In this document: positions 9,491 through 18,400 of the stretch, piece after piece | Numbering within the stretch: the stretch's first letter is position 1 | Layout: each line of letters opens with the position of its first letter | Source: Betaproteobacteria bacterium | GTDB taxonomy: Bacteria > Pseudomonadota > Gammaproteobacteria > Burkholderiales > Burkholderiaceae_D | NCBI GenBank assembly: GCA_025356395.1 | Contig: JANXTA010000067.1 | Span: 1 to 64,000 of the forward strand | Reading direction: 5' to 3' | Length of the DNA stretch: 64,000 nucleotides | Made by a program: the position numbers and the translations under genes | The notes under the pieces: model-generated | Seen by the model: the letters and a program-made list of their open reading frames with translations, nothing else | Database searches by the model: none | Told to the model about the DNA's origin: nothing

Positions 9491-10464
9491 GCGCAGTCTT
9501 TCGATCGTGCGAGGAACGCCGTCGCGGTCTGGCGCAGGCCTTCGTCGAGCGGCATGAAGCGGACGCCGAGTTCCCCTTCGGCCTTGCGCGTCGACAGCCG
9601 GATCTCGTGGCGCCACAGCACCAGCAACGAGGCAGGCATCGGCTGCGGAAGACGATCGGTTGGGAGTTTCAGTCGTCGCCCGACCAGCTCCAGCACCTTC
9701 AGCGGCACGAAGACCGCCTTCGTCTCCAGGCGCAATCGTCGTGCCGAGATCCGTGTGATCGGTACCGCACCCAGCAGCTTCGCGTAGCGCTGGAAGTAGG
9801 CGTTCCAGGTCGGTGGATCGGACAGCGACAGGTTGTAGGTCTGTCCACCAGCGTCGGGCTTTTGCAACGCCAGCAGGGCAGCCTGCGCGACGTCGTCGAC
9901 GTGGACGAGGTTGCAGTAGCCGTCGCCGGCAGCCCCGAGGTCGCCGACGCGATGGCGCATCAGCCACTCGGCGATGCGCACGCTCCACTGCGGACCGCCC
10001 GGTCCGTAGACGATGCCGGGCCTGAGGATGGTCACGTTGCCGCGGCCCGCTGCGAGCTTTTCGGCCCCGACCTTCGCGATCGAGTACCAGTCGTTGCCGA
10101 CCAGCGGCGTGTCCTCGTCGACGTCACCGACCGCCGGTCCGTACACGGCCATCGAACTGATGTGGACGATGCGCAGGTCGGGGCGCGTGGCGGCGATGCC
10201 GAAAAGCGCTTTCGCATTGTTCGCGATGGTCTCGCCCTTGCCGAGGACGCAGTTGATCACGCCGTCGACGTTCTTCAACGCGGTGGCCAGCGCGGTCCCA
10301 TCGCTTGCGTCGGCCTGGATGCGCTCAACGCCACCGGCCGTGGGCGCGACGCTGCGTCGACCGATGGCGACGGGGTGGGCCGAGTCGCTCGCGGACAACG
10401 CCCTGATCATGGCGCGGCCGACGAAGCCGTCGGCGCCGAGCACGGCGATGCGCTGACGCGTCAT
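9487..10464 (-). CDS. NAD-dependent sugar epimerase/dehydratase (extended SDR)
   Basis: This 325-residue Rossmann protein has an N-terminal VLGADGFVGRAM (GxxGxxG), a central SSMAVYGP followed by a YxxxK catalytic pair (DWYSIAKVGAEKL), and HVDDVAQA late in the fold. These are the features of extended short-chain dehydrogenases that epimerise or reduce nucleotide sugars. The product cannot be named. Genes on both sides overlap by ATGA, so it is made together with the GMC oxidoreductase and GT2 copy a; the three may act on one sugar branch. The start at 10464 is fixed by the GxxGxxG block, which begins about ten residues in. Confidence 0.86.
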   Translation of the reverse strand: MTRQRIAVLGADGFVGRAMIRALSASDSAHPVAIGRRSVAPTAGGVERIQADASDGTALATALKNVDGVINCVLGKGETIANNAKALFGIAATRPDLRIVHISSMAVYGPAVGDVDEDTPLVGNDWYSIAKVGAEKLAAGRGNVTILRPGIVYGPGGPQWSVRIAEWLMRHRVGDLGAAGDGYCNLVHVDDVAQAALLALQKPDAGGQTYNLSLSDPPTWNAYFQRYAKLLGAVPITRISARRLRLETKAVFVPLKVLELVGRRLKLPTDRLPQPMPASLLVLWRHEIRLSTRKAEGELGVRFMPLDEGLRQTATAFLARSKDCA

Positions 10465-12182
10465 CGGGCCTCCGCGATGGGTACGGGAACGAGAGGTGGG
10501 TTTGTGACCATGGTTGCCTGTGGAGTCGTGCGGGCCAGTCGTTTCAGGTGATCCGCGAGCCGCAGCGCCATCGCCACGATCGTCAGCGTGGGATTGGCCT
10601 GGCTCGAGGTCGGAAAGACGGCCGCGCTCGCGATGAAGAGGTTGTCGATGCCGTGCACCCTGCAGTCGGCATCGACGACGCTGGTCCGCGGATCGGTGCC
10701 CATGCGTGCGGTGCCGATGTGGTGTCCGCCGTACGCGCCGTAGCGCGTCATCTCGCGTTCGACGGAGTCCGGGTCGTAGTCGAAGCGGCCGGTGCCACTC
10801 GCTTGAAGATCGTCCTGGAAGAGGGCGAGCGTGCGCTTGACGTTGTCCACGTCGGCCGGCAGGTAGCGCCAGTCGACATGCAGCCTGGGCATGCCCAGCA
10901 CGTCGCGTTCGGCGCCGAGGGTCACGCGGCTGTCGGGGTTGGGCAACTGCTCGGCATGGAAGTCGAGGCTGTAGCGGCTCGCCTTCGGATGCACGATCAC
11001 CGAAGGGAACTTGCGATCGGCCAGCGTGCGCTTGTGCAGCCAGTTCCACAGGAAGCCGACGGTCGCGAACGGATCGAGCACGACGTTGCGGACATGCAGC
11101 AGCCACGACATCGCCGTGGTCTTCTCTTCGCCGTGCAGGCGCTTGCCATACTCGTAGGGAATGAAGAGGCGCGCGAGGTTGAGCAGCGACAGCATGCCGG
11201 TGCGATGCGCGGGGTCGGTGATGCGCGGGTGATGCAGGCGCGCGACGAAGTTGGCGAGGCCCTCGGCCTTCTGCGTCGCGGCCGTGAGCGCGATGCGACG
11301 GCGGCAGTAGACGCCATCGTCCGCGATGTCGTAGCCGTGCCAGATGCGATCCAGCGGACCGTCGAACGTGAGCGTACCGATCGAGCCCGCGATGTGGCAC
11401 ATGTAGTAGCGGCCCACGACGTCGTGCTGGTTGCCGACGCCTGCCGGTGCGCCGTCGCGGCTCGCGAGCAGCAGGCGCGCGACCTCGAGGCCGCCGGTCG
11501 CCAGCACGATGCGATCGGCCCGCACGGTGAAGGTCCTGCCCTTCAAGGTGCGGACCGTCAAAGACGTGATGGCCTTGCCCGATGGGCCGACGTGCAGTTC
11601 GGTCGTGACCGCGTTGAGCACGACGCGGACATTGGTGGCGGCGCGCAGTTGGTGACCATAGCGCGCGCCGAAGTCGGTCGGGCAGCTGAAGCGCTCCAGC
11701 GTGTCGGTCGTGAAGCGGGTCGATGCGTAGCCTTCGATCATCGGATGCAGCGGCCGGTCGAACGCCGCGCCGGCGGTGTACGCGAACTCACCGGCCTCGC
11801 AGAGGCGGTTCGCCTTCGGGTACCAGGGCAGCAGCGCGTCCAGTCCGATCGGCCAGCCGCTGAACGGGATCTGCGGCCGCGTTTCGAAGTCGATGGCGTC
11901 GAAAGGCATGCAGCGGCCGCCCCAGATCGTCGTCGTGCCGCCGAAGCGGCGCTGGCGATAGCGGTCCGGCGGGCTGTGCAGGCGCTCGTCGGCGACCGTG
12001 CCCTCGTACAGCGCCTGGTCTTCGAGTCTGGCGCCCTGGCCGCCGGCTTCGAGGACCAGCACGTCGAGCCCGCTGCCCGCCAACTCGAGGGCCATCGAGA
12101 TCCCCGCAGCGCCGGATCCGACGATGCAGAGATCGGCGGACCACGGTTGCCCGTCGGGAAAGTCGTTCGCGTCGAGGATCAC
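10461..12182 (-). CDS. GMC family FAD-dependent oxidoreductase (copy 1)
   Basis: This 573-residue protein has the FAD-binding start LCIVGSGAAGISMALELAGS with LVLEAGG, the substrate-side block FGGTTTIWGGRCMPFD, and a GMC C-terminal domain with GGHHIGTARMG (catalytic His) and SQANPTLTIVA (partner Asn). GMC enzymes oxidise alcohols or sugars at a hydroxyl group. There is no signal peptide, so it should work in the cytoplasm, perhaps on a nucleotide- or lipid-linked sugar. It starts with GTG at 12182 behind a GGGAGC ribosome site. It is paralogous to the gene at 13552-15189; each lies next to the same GT2 gene. Confidence 0.9.
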   Translation of the reverse strand: MILDANDFPDGQPWSADLCIVGSGAAGISMALELAGSGLDVLVLEAGGQGARLEDQALYEGTVADERLHSPPDRYRQRRFGGTTTIWGGRCMPFDAIDFETRPQIPFSGWPIGLDALLPWYPKANRLCEAGEFAYTAGAAFDRPLHPMIEGYASTRFTTDTLERFSCPTDFGARYGHQLRAATNVRVVLNAVTTELHVGPSGKAITSLTVRTLKGRTFTVRADRIVLATGGLEVARLLLASRDGAPAGVGNQHDVVGRYYMCHIAGSIGTLTFDGPLDRIWHGYDIADDGVYCRRRIALTAATQKAEGLANFVARLHHPRITDPAHRTGMLSLLNLARLFIPYEYGKRLHGEEKTTAMSWLLHVRNVVLDPFATVGFLWNWLHKRTLADRKFPSVIVHPKASRYSLDFHAEQLPNPDSRVTLGAERDVLGMPRLHVDWRYLPADVDNVKRTLALFQDDLQASGTGRFDYDPDSVEREMTRYGAYGGHHIGTARMGTDPRTSVVDADCRVHGIDNLFIASAAVFPTSSQANPTLTIVAMALRLADHLKRLARTTPQATMVTNPPLVPVPIAEAR

Positions 12183-12197
12183 TTCGTTTGCTCCCGA

Positions 12198-13382
12198 TCA
12201 GGCATCGCGCTTCGAACGGACCCATTCGGTCTGGCGCCGGGTCAGGAACTTCAGGTAGAGCGGGACCTTGCGCAACGCGTAGAGCGGCGCAAGCGCGAGC
12301 ATCCGCAACGGCACGATGTCGCGGCCGTAACGGATCCACGAGAAACCGACGGCGCTCACGAGCCCCAGCGCGGTCAGCGCCATCAGGACCAGCGGCGCGA
12401 GGCCCGCGCCGAGCACGAAAGCCACGAAGCACAGCGCGAACCACGCGAGCACCAGCAGCACGAGCAAGGCGAGCGGCGGGATCAGCAGGTCGATCGCGAG
12501 ACCGACCTGCTTCCAGCTGCCGCGCCGGATACCCTGCAGCAGCAGCGGTGGCAGCACGCTCCCGATCATGTCGAGGTTGCCGTGCTCCCACCGCGTGCGC
12601 TGGCTCTGTGTGCCTTCGTCGCTGGCCGGCATCGTCGTGATGACCGAGGCTTCGTCGCAATACAGCGGCGGATAGCCGGCCCGCGTGAAGTCGATGCTCA
12701 TCATCGCGTCCTCGACGAGGTGACCGCTGGCGAGATCGACCGAAGATAGGATCGTCCATGGGAAGGCCATGCCGGTGCCCATCAGCGGGCAGGGCAGGCC
12801 GAGACGCGCGGAGCCGAGCGGTCGGACCCAGTTCTTCACGCGACCCGCGAATTCGGCGATCAGCGACAGGCCCGCGGCGGCCTTCGGCGCGTTCATCACG
12901 TATTTCGCCTGCACCGGTCGGTTGTGCGCTTGGCTGATGGCCGCGATGCGCTGCAACGCGCCTGCGGACAGCACGCAGTCGGCATCGACGACCACGACTA
13001 CGTCGGGTGGATCGGCGGCCAGCGCACGGACGCCGAAGTCCAGTGCGTAGCCCTTGCCGCGTCGCGTGGCATCGACGCGTTCGAGCACGACCATGCCCGC
13101 ACTGGTTGCGACCACTGCGGTGTCGTCCGTGCAGTTGTCCGCGACGACGATGCACCGGTCGCGGGGGTCGAGTTGCGCGCGCAGGCTGTCGAGCGTCGGG
13201 ATCATGCTGCTCGACTCGTCGTGGGCGGGCACGAGGACCGCGATGCGCGGATGCCCGCCATCGACCGTCGACGAAGGACGCGACGACGAGACCGCCGCGA
13301 CGATCTGTGCGAGCAGGAACGCGACCAGCACGAACAGTAGTGCGCCTCCGGCCAGCAGGACGATATCGATCAGCACGAACAT
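12198..13382 (-). CDS. membrane-bound GT2 glycosyltransferase (copy b)
   Basis: This 394-residue GT2 protein has one N-terminal membrane helix, then AVLVPAHDESSS, IVVADNCTDDT, VVDADC, ASGHLVEDAM and QRTRWEHGN, and two or three C-terminal membrane helices. The architecture matches copy a (8279-9490), and the two clearly arose by duplication. It is the first gene of the leftward operon that runs down to 3575. Its ATG at 13382 faces the divergent GMC copy 2 across 169 bases that must hold both promoters. GMC copy 1 follows after 15 bases. Confidence 0.88.
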   Translation of the reverse strand: MFVLIDIVLLAGGALLFVLVAFLLAQIVAAVSSSRPSSTVDGGHPRIAVLVPAHDESSSMIPTLDSLRAQLDPRDRCIVVADNCTDDTAVVATSAGMVVLERVDATRRGKGYALDFGVRALAADPPDVVVVVDADCVLSAGALQRIAAISQAHNRPVQAKYVMNAPKAAAGLSLIAEFAGRVKNWVRPLGSARLGLPCPLMGTGMAFPWTILSSVDLASGHLVEDAMMSIDFTRAGYPPLYCDEASVITTMPASDEGTQSQRTRWEHGNLDMIGSVLPPLLLQGIRRGSWKQVGLAIDLLIPPLALLVLLVLAWFALCFVAFVLGAGLAPLVLMALTALGLVSAVGFSWIRYGRDIVPLRMLALAPLYALRKVPLYLKFLTRRQTEWVRSKRDA

Positions 13383-13551
13383 GGTCTTCCAGATGGTCCG
13401 GCGCGACCCGCCGACAGCGTCGCCCGAGCCCGTGAATGGGCGTCGGTCGATGATAACGTCCGATCCTCGCGATCTCCCGCAGCGACCAGCAACCCAGTCA
13501 CGACACGATGCGCCTTCATTCGAGTTCCACTAGCAAAGTCCGAGCCATTCG

Positions 13552-15189
13552 ATGATCGTTTCCTATTCAGCGGGCGACCCGAAATCGACCGGCCCTGTAG
13601 CGGTCTGCATCATCGGCGCGGGCGCGGCGGGCATCACGCTGGCCTGCGAACTCGATGGAAGCGGCATCGAGGTCCTGCTGCTCGAAGCCGGCGGCACGAA
13701 GCTCGATCTCGCGGCTTCCGGCGAGCACTACCGCGGCACGACGACGGCTCCCCATCCCGAACCGAACGAATATCGACGCGCCGGACTCGGTGGCACGACC
13801 CGCATCTGGGGCGGACGCTGCGTGCCGTTCGACCCGGTCGACTTTGAGAAGCGCGAGCACGTCCCGCACAGCGGCTGGCCGATCGGCTACGACGACGTGG
13901 CGCGGCACTATCCGCGCGCGCTCGCGTATTGCCACGCGGGTTTGTTCGACTTCACGGTGGCCGGCTCGTTGCCGGGCGAAGGACCGACCCTTCCGGGCCT
14001 GGAGAACGCTGGAAACGTGCTGCTCGACCGGATCGAGCGCTACAGCCTGCCCACCGACTTCGGACGCGAACATCGCGAGCAGCTCGAGCGATCGACCAAC
14101 GTGACCGTACTGCTCGACGTGCGCTGCCTGCGGTTGCGGAAGAAGGGCGGCGAGGACGTCATCGAAGCCGTCGAGGTCGTGGACCGTGCGGGTCGTCGCG
14201 GCACGATTCGCGCGTCCCGTTTCGTGGTCGCGTGCGGCGGTATCGAGACGACGCGCCTGCTGTTCGCATCCGACCCCGAGGGTCCGGGCCTGGGCAACCG
14301 GACCGACCGCCTCGGACGCTTCTACGCCTGCCACTTCGAGAAGGTCGTCGCGCGACTGGTGGCCGGCAAGACGCCGGTGGCCTTCAACTTCGAACGCTCG
14401 AAGGAAGGTGTGTACGTGCGCCGCAAGCTGCAGTTCTCCGCGGCCGTGCAGCGCGAGCATCGCCTGCTCAACACCGCATTCCGCCTGCACTTCCCCGACT
14501 ACTCCGATGCCTCGCATCGCAGCGGCGTGATGTCGACGATCTTCCTGGCCAAGTCGACCCTGATCGCCGAGTACCGCGACATCCTGCAGCACGGCGACAC
14601 GGCGCAGGTGGCGTCGCCCCGCAGCGCGCACGTGCGCAACATGATTCTGGGCGCGCCCGAGGTCGCGAAGTTCGGCTACGACTGGCTGTTCAAGCGCGTG
14701 CTCGCGCGACGCAAGCTGCCCTACACGCTGATGCGCAACGCCGACGGGACCTATCCGCTCGAGTTCAACTCCGAGCAGATCCCGCTCGAGGACAGCCGCC
14801 TCACGATGGGCAGCGACACCGACCGGGATGGCCTGCGTCGTATCCACGTGCAGTGGCGCATCGGCGAAGAGGACGTGCAGGCCGCGGCCCGTTCGTTCGT
14901 CGTGCTGCGCGACACGATCGCGGCCACGACGTCGTGCCGCGTCGAGTTCGACGAGGCCGCGCTGGTCCCCAGCCTGCGCACCTCGGTGCCGGTCGGCGGT
15001 CATCACATCGGCACGGCGCGGATGGCCGCTAGCGAACGCGACGGCGTCGTCGATGCCGACTGCGCGGTGTTCGGCCTGCCCAATCTGTTCCTCGCCAGTT
15101 CGGCCGTGTTCCCGACCAGCAGTCATGCCAATCCCACGCTGACGATCGTGGCGCTCGCGATCCGGCTCGCCGCGCATCTGAAGGCGTAG
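13552..15189 (+). CDS. GMC family FAD-dependent oxidoreductase (copy 2)
   Basis: This 545-residue paralog of the enzyme at 10461-12182 has CIIGAGAAGITLACELDGSG and LLLEAGG for FAD, LGGTTRIWGGRCVPFDPVDF, and a C-terminal GGHHIGTARMA with SHANPTLTIVALAIRL. Both catalytic positions (the His pair and the Asn) are intact. It is transcribed alone, away from GT2 copy b, and ends facing the GT4 gene at 15216. Keeping two complete GMC enzymes inside one polysaccharide locus is unusual. They probably oxidise different residues or different steps, but no substrate can be read from the sequence. Confidence 0.9.
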   Translation: MIVSYSAGDPKSTGPVAVCIIGAGAAGITLACELDGSGIEVLLLEAGGTKLDLAASGEHYRGTTTAPHPEPNEYRRAGLGGTTRIWGGRCVPFDPVDFEKREHVPHSGWPIGYDDVARHYPRALAYCHAGLFDFTVAGSLPGEGPTLPGLENAGNVLLDRIERYSLPTDFGREHREQLERSTNVTVLLDVRCLRLRKKGGEDVIEAVEVVDRAGRRGTIRASRFVVACGGIETTRLLFASDPEGPGLGNRTDRLGRFYACHFEKVVARLVAGKTPVAFNFERSKEGVYVRRKLQFSAAVQREHRLLNTAFRLHFPDYSDASHRSGVMSTIFLAKSTLIAEYRDILQHGDTAQVASPRSAHVRNMILGAPEVAKFGYDWLFKRVLARRKLPYTLMRNADGTYPLEFNSEQIPLEDSRLTMGSDTDRDGLRRIHVQWRIGEEDVQAAARSFVVLRDTIAATTSCRVEFDEAALVPSLRTSVPVGGHHIGTARMAASERDGVVDADCAVFGLPNLFLASSAVFPTSSHANPTLTIVALAIRLAAHLKA

Positions 15190-15215
15190 CGGCACCGACG
15201 GTCGGCGGATCGGCT

Positions 15216-16430
15216 TCAAGGCCGCAGCGACGCGACCGCGCGCAGGTTGGATTCGAGCTTGTCGACCTCGGTCGTCAGCGCATGACGTTCGTGCACGCGT
15301 GCCGCACCGTTCAGGCCCATCGCCTGCAGGGCCTCGACTGATGCGCTGGTCGCTGCGGTGATCGCGCTCACGAGCTCGTCGACCGACCCCGGCGCAACGA
15401 TCCAGCCGTTGTCGGGTCGCACCAGTTCGGGAATGCCGGCGATGGCCGTCGTGATGACCGGGCGTCCGGCCGCGAGCGCTTCCATGATCACGACCGGGAG
15501 TCCTTCGGCGAGACTCGGCAGGACCAGTGCGCGCGACTGCGCCAGTTCGGCCGCGACCTCCGCGCTGCCGCGCCAGCCGAGCAGTTTCACCGAGTCACGC
15601 AGGCCGTTGCCGTCGACGAAGGAACGCACGTACGGCATCAGAGGCCCGTCGCCGATCACCACCAGCTCGCAGCGGCCACCGCCGCGCACGAAGCGCGCCA
15701 TGGCCTCCATCAGCAGCGGCAGTCCCTTTTCCTGGCAGAGGCGGCCGACGAACAGCAGGCGGGGTGCGGCCGGCGGCGGCGACGCGACGATGCGTTCGAA
15801 TTCGCGTCCCACGCCGCAGCGGATCACCTTCAACTTCGGCCAGTCGGCGAGCCGCGAATGGACCATGCACTGACTCTTGCAGAACTCGCTGATGCACGCG
15901 GTGAACGCGGCTCGCGCGATCTTTTCGGACAGGGCCCAGCGTGCCGGATGCCAGAAGATGCCGGGTCCGTGGACCGTCATGCTGAACGGGATGCCCGAGA
16001 TCTCGGAGGCCAGCATCGCGACCGTCGCCGAGTTCTCGGCGATGTGGTTGTGCAGGACCTGGATGCGTCGCTCCAGCAGGCGCGACGCGAGGTACGTGGC
16101 CTCGGCCCAGTAGATGAGGTGCATCGCGCGCGGCCGCAGGCCTGTGGGCGAGACGCGCATCGCCAGGACCAGCGCGCGCCAAGCGCGACCCGGTCGCGTG
16201 AGCGTCGTGCGGACGATCGCTTTCGCGAGGGCAACCTTCGGGACCGACAGGATGTAGCAGGTGCTCGCGCGCTCGGCCGCGACCTCGGCGCTCGGCGGTC
16301 CCGGCTCGTTGGGGCGACGGATCGAGAAGGTGTCGACTTCGTGGCCGCGCGCGCGCAGGTCGACGACCTCGTTGCGGATGAAGGTGTCGCTGGCTCGCGC
16401 GTAGTCGCCGGTGAAGTAGGCGATCCTCAA
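15216..16430 (-). CDS. GT4 family glycosyltransferase
   Basis: This 404-residue GT-B enzyme starts RIAYFTGDYARASDTFIRNE, a form shared with colanic-acid-type WcaL transferases. The C-terminal GWRGSAEVAAELAQSRALVL and PSLAEGLPVVIMEALAAGRP blocks hold the donor-binding glutamates. It is the last gene of the long gmd operon. The start is TTG at 16430, seven bases after the stop of the acetyltransferase gene, so expression probably depends on translational coupling. Substrate unknown. Confidence 0.87.
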   Translation of the reverse strand: MRIAYFTGDYARASDTFIRNEVVDLRARGHEVDTFSIRRPNEPGPPSAEVAAERASTCYILSVPKVALAKAIVRTTLTRPGRAWRALVLAMRVSPTGLRPRAMHLIYWAEATYLASRLLERRIQVLHNHIAENSATVAMLASEISGIPFSMTVHGPGIFWHPARWALSEKIARAAFTACISEFCKSQCMVHSRLADWPKLKVIRCGVGREFERIVASPPPAAPRLLFVGRLCQEKGLPLLMEAMARFVRGGGRCELVVIGDGPLMPYVRSFVDGNGLRDSVKLLGWRGSAEVAAELAQSRALVLPSLAEGLPVVIMEALAAGRPVITTAIAGIPELVRPDNGWIVAPGSVDELVSAITAATSASVEALQAMGLNGAARVHERHALTTEVDKLESNLRAVASLRP

Positions 16431-16437
16431 GACAGGC

Positions 16438-16965
16438 TCATGGAGTCGCCGTGGGCTTGCGCAGGATGATGCGGGCCGGCACGCCCACCGCGGTCGATCC
16501 GTCGGGCATGTCGGTCAGCACCACGGACAGCGCGCCGATGCGACAGCCGTTGCCGACCCGCACGCCGCCGAGCACCTGCGCATACGCGCCGAACTCGACG
16601 TCGTCGCCGATCACCGGCACGGGACCGTCCGCTTCGCGATTGCCGATCGTCACGCCCTGCCGCAGCGTGCAGCGCGCGCCGATCACGACGTCGGTGTGCA
16701 GGAAGATGCCGCCGAAGTGCCAGATGCGCAGGCCGGGTCCGATCACCGACGTGATCGGCAGGCAGATGCCCGTGAAGGTCTCGACGAAGCGGAACGTCAG
16801 CCAGTAGACCTGCATCAGGATCTTGCGCATCAATCCGGGCGGTCGCTTCAGCAGGCGTCGACCGAAGCGATAGACCCACACGGCCCAGATTGACTGCTCC
16901 TTGAGGAAGGGGCGTCGCACGCCATAACGCTGCAGGTCGGCCTGCCAGTCCGCATCAACCGCCAT
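16438..16965 (-). CDS. left-handed beta-helix O-acetyltransferase (serine acetyltransferase-like)
   Basis: This 175-residue protein contains hexapeptide repeats from about residue 75 (SVIGPGLRIWHFGGIFLHTD, VVIGARCTLRQGVTIGN, ARVGNG-type turns) and ends in VGVPARIILRKP. The repeat block follows the CysE/WcaB pattern, with a His in WHFGGIFLH. In polysaccharide loci such short proteins transfer acetyl from acetyl-CoA to a sugar hydroxyl rather than to serine; this is inference from context. It overlaps the upstream secreted-protein gene by 11 bases and precedes the terminal GT4 gene by 7. Confidence 0.84.
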   Translation of the reverse strand: MAVDADWQADLQRYGVRRPFLKEQSIWAVWVYRFGRRLLKRPPGLMRKILMQVYWLTFRFVETFTGICLPITSVIGPGLRIWHFGGIFLHTDVVIGARCTLRQGVTIGNREADGPVPVIGDDVEFGAYAQVLGGVRVGNGCRIGALSVVLTDMPDGSTAVGVPARIILRKPTATP

Positions 16966-18400
16966 GGGCGGGTCCGGTCGTCGGCGCGAGGTCCACCTTG
17001 CGATCGACCGCGATCAGTATGGCGCGCACGCTCGAAAGCTGGCCGACGCCGCTGATCGCGTACGTGACGACGGTGCTGTCGGCCGGCCACGCGAAGGTCT
17101 TGCTCTGTCCGTCCGCGAGTTCGCCGCTGTCGTAGAGCAGCTTGCCTTCGACCTTCGTCTTCAGGACGATGCGCAGCTTCGCGCCGCCGGTGGTGCTCGC
17201 ACTCAGCCTGTACGAAGCGCCCGCGGCGGGAAGCGCCCAGGTCGTCTGGGTCAGGGCGCGCCCGTTGAAGTTGACCATGACGGTCCGCGTCGCCGATGTC
17301 TTGGGAAAGACGACCGCCTGCTTCCACGTCTCGTAGTTGCCCGGTGCATCGCCCGATTCGACCTGCCACGGCCCGCGCATCGACAGCACGTTGAAGATCT
17401 TCTCGGGCGCGTACGGCTTGCCGTTGCCGTCGAGCCAGCCGCCGGTCGAGACGACCTGCCGTAACCCGACACGGATCTTGTCGAGGTCGGTGGCCACGTC
17501 GTTGTTCCAGCCGCGCTTCATCAGGAACAGCCCGGAGCCGATTTCCGCGTAGATGAAGTAGGGCGTTCCTTCGTTGCGATCGACGACGTAGGTGCCATAG
17601 ACCTTGAGCGTCTCGGCGACCTTGCGCAGCGCGGGCGTGCCGATCTGCTGGACGTCGAAGCCGGCCGGCAGCATCAGCAGAGCGCCTTCGGGGATCCTGC
17701 CGCTGTTCTGTTTCGCGGCGCCGCTGTCGGCCGAGGTGGCGGGATAGATGTAGACCGGGTCGGAGGCCAGTCCGTTGAAGGTCAGCGAGGCCGCCAGCGC
17801 GTGCCGGTACATCGTGTCGCCGTCGTCGACCTCGTGCTTGCGGATCAGGCCGCCGATGGACGGCACGCCGGCGGCGCGCGCGCCCTGGTAGTAGTGCGCC
17901 GGGTCACCCCAGCCGCGACCGTCGAGCGGGGCCCACGCATAGAGCGCCGCGGTCCAGCGGTTGGCCGTCTTGCGCAGTTGCCAGAACGAGTGCACGACGC
18001 CCATCGCGGTATCGACGACCTCGGCGTGTCCGTCGGAGCCGCTGGCGGGCGTGACGCCCGGCGGCCAGTGCGGCAGGGTGACCGAGCGGGTGCGCTCCTC
18101 GTCGGGATCGAAGACGCCGTTCGAATCGGACACGCCGTAGATCGTGACCGGCGGATCCTGTGCGTCGGTCGAGAAGACCGGTACCGCGAACGCGTTTTCG
18201 CCGACGTTCGGGAAGTAGTCGGACTTCGGGATCGTGGTATCGCCCAGCACCGGCGCGACCGGACGGCTGTTCCACGGCGACGTCGCGGCGAAGGGCTTGC
18301 GCACGCTGCCGAATGTGTCAGCGGCGCCGGCCGCGGTCGATGCCATGGCCAGGCACGCGCAGAAGCTCGCGAACGCGAAGCGGATCGATCGAGGAATCAT
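16955..18400 (-). CDS. secreted EPS-locus protein of unknown function (paralog 1)
   Basis: This 481-residue protein has a clear signal peptide (hydrophobic residues 7-25, cleavage near AAGAADTFG). I do not recognise a named family. Blocks shared with the larger paralog at 36750-38483 are, in order: SPWNSRP, IPKSDYFPNV, VTIYGVSD, PHWPPGV, GSDGHAEVVD, HSFWQLR, LDGRGWG, QGARAAGVPS, GGLIRKHEVDDGD, SGRIPEGALLM, YFIYAEIGSG and NVLSMRGPWQV. Conserved His, Trp, Asp and Arg clusters suggest an enzyme or a carbohydrate-binding protein. Its start shares one base with the Wzy stop (TGATG), so it is co-translated with the polymerase. It probably acts on the polymer in the periplasm or outside the cell. 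Confidence 0.85.
   Translation of the reverse strand: MIPRSIRFAFASFCACLAMASTAAGAADTFGSVRKPFAATSPWNSRPVAPVLGDTTIPKSDYFPNVGENAFAVPVFSTDAQDPPVTIYGVSDSNGVFDPDEERTRSVTLPHWPPGVTPASGSDGHAEVVDTAMGVVHSFWQLRKTANRWTAALYAWAPLDGRGWGDPAHYYQGARAAGVPSIGGLIRKHEVDDGDTMYRHALAASLTFNGLASDPVYIYPATSADSGAAKQNSGRIPEGALLMLPAGFDVQQIGTPALRKVAETLKVYGTYVVDRNEGTPYFIYAEIGSGLFLMKRGWNNDVATDLDKIRVGLRQVVSTGGWLDGNGKPYAPEKIFNVLSMRGPWQVESGDAPGNYETWKQAVVFPKTSATRTVMVNFNGRALTQTTWALPAAGASYRLSASTTGGAKLRIVLKTKVEGKLLYDSGELADGQSKTFAWPADSTVVTYAISGVGQLSSVRAILIAVDRKVDLAPTTGPAHGG

Noticed and set aside
9491-11400. Long N-terminal extension of the SDR frame up to 11400
   Set aside because: It lies opposite in phase inside the GMC gene and only from 10464 does it give the Rossmann fold.
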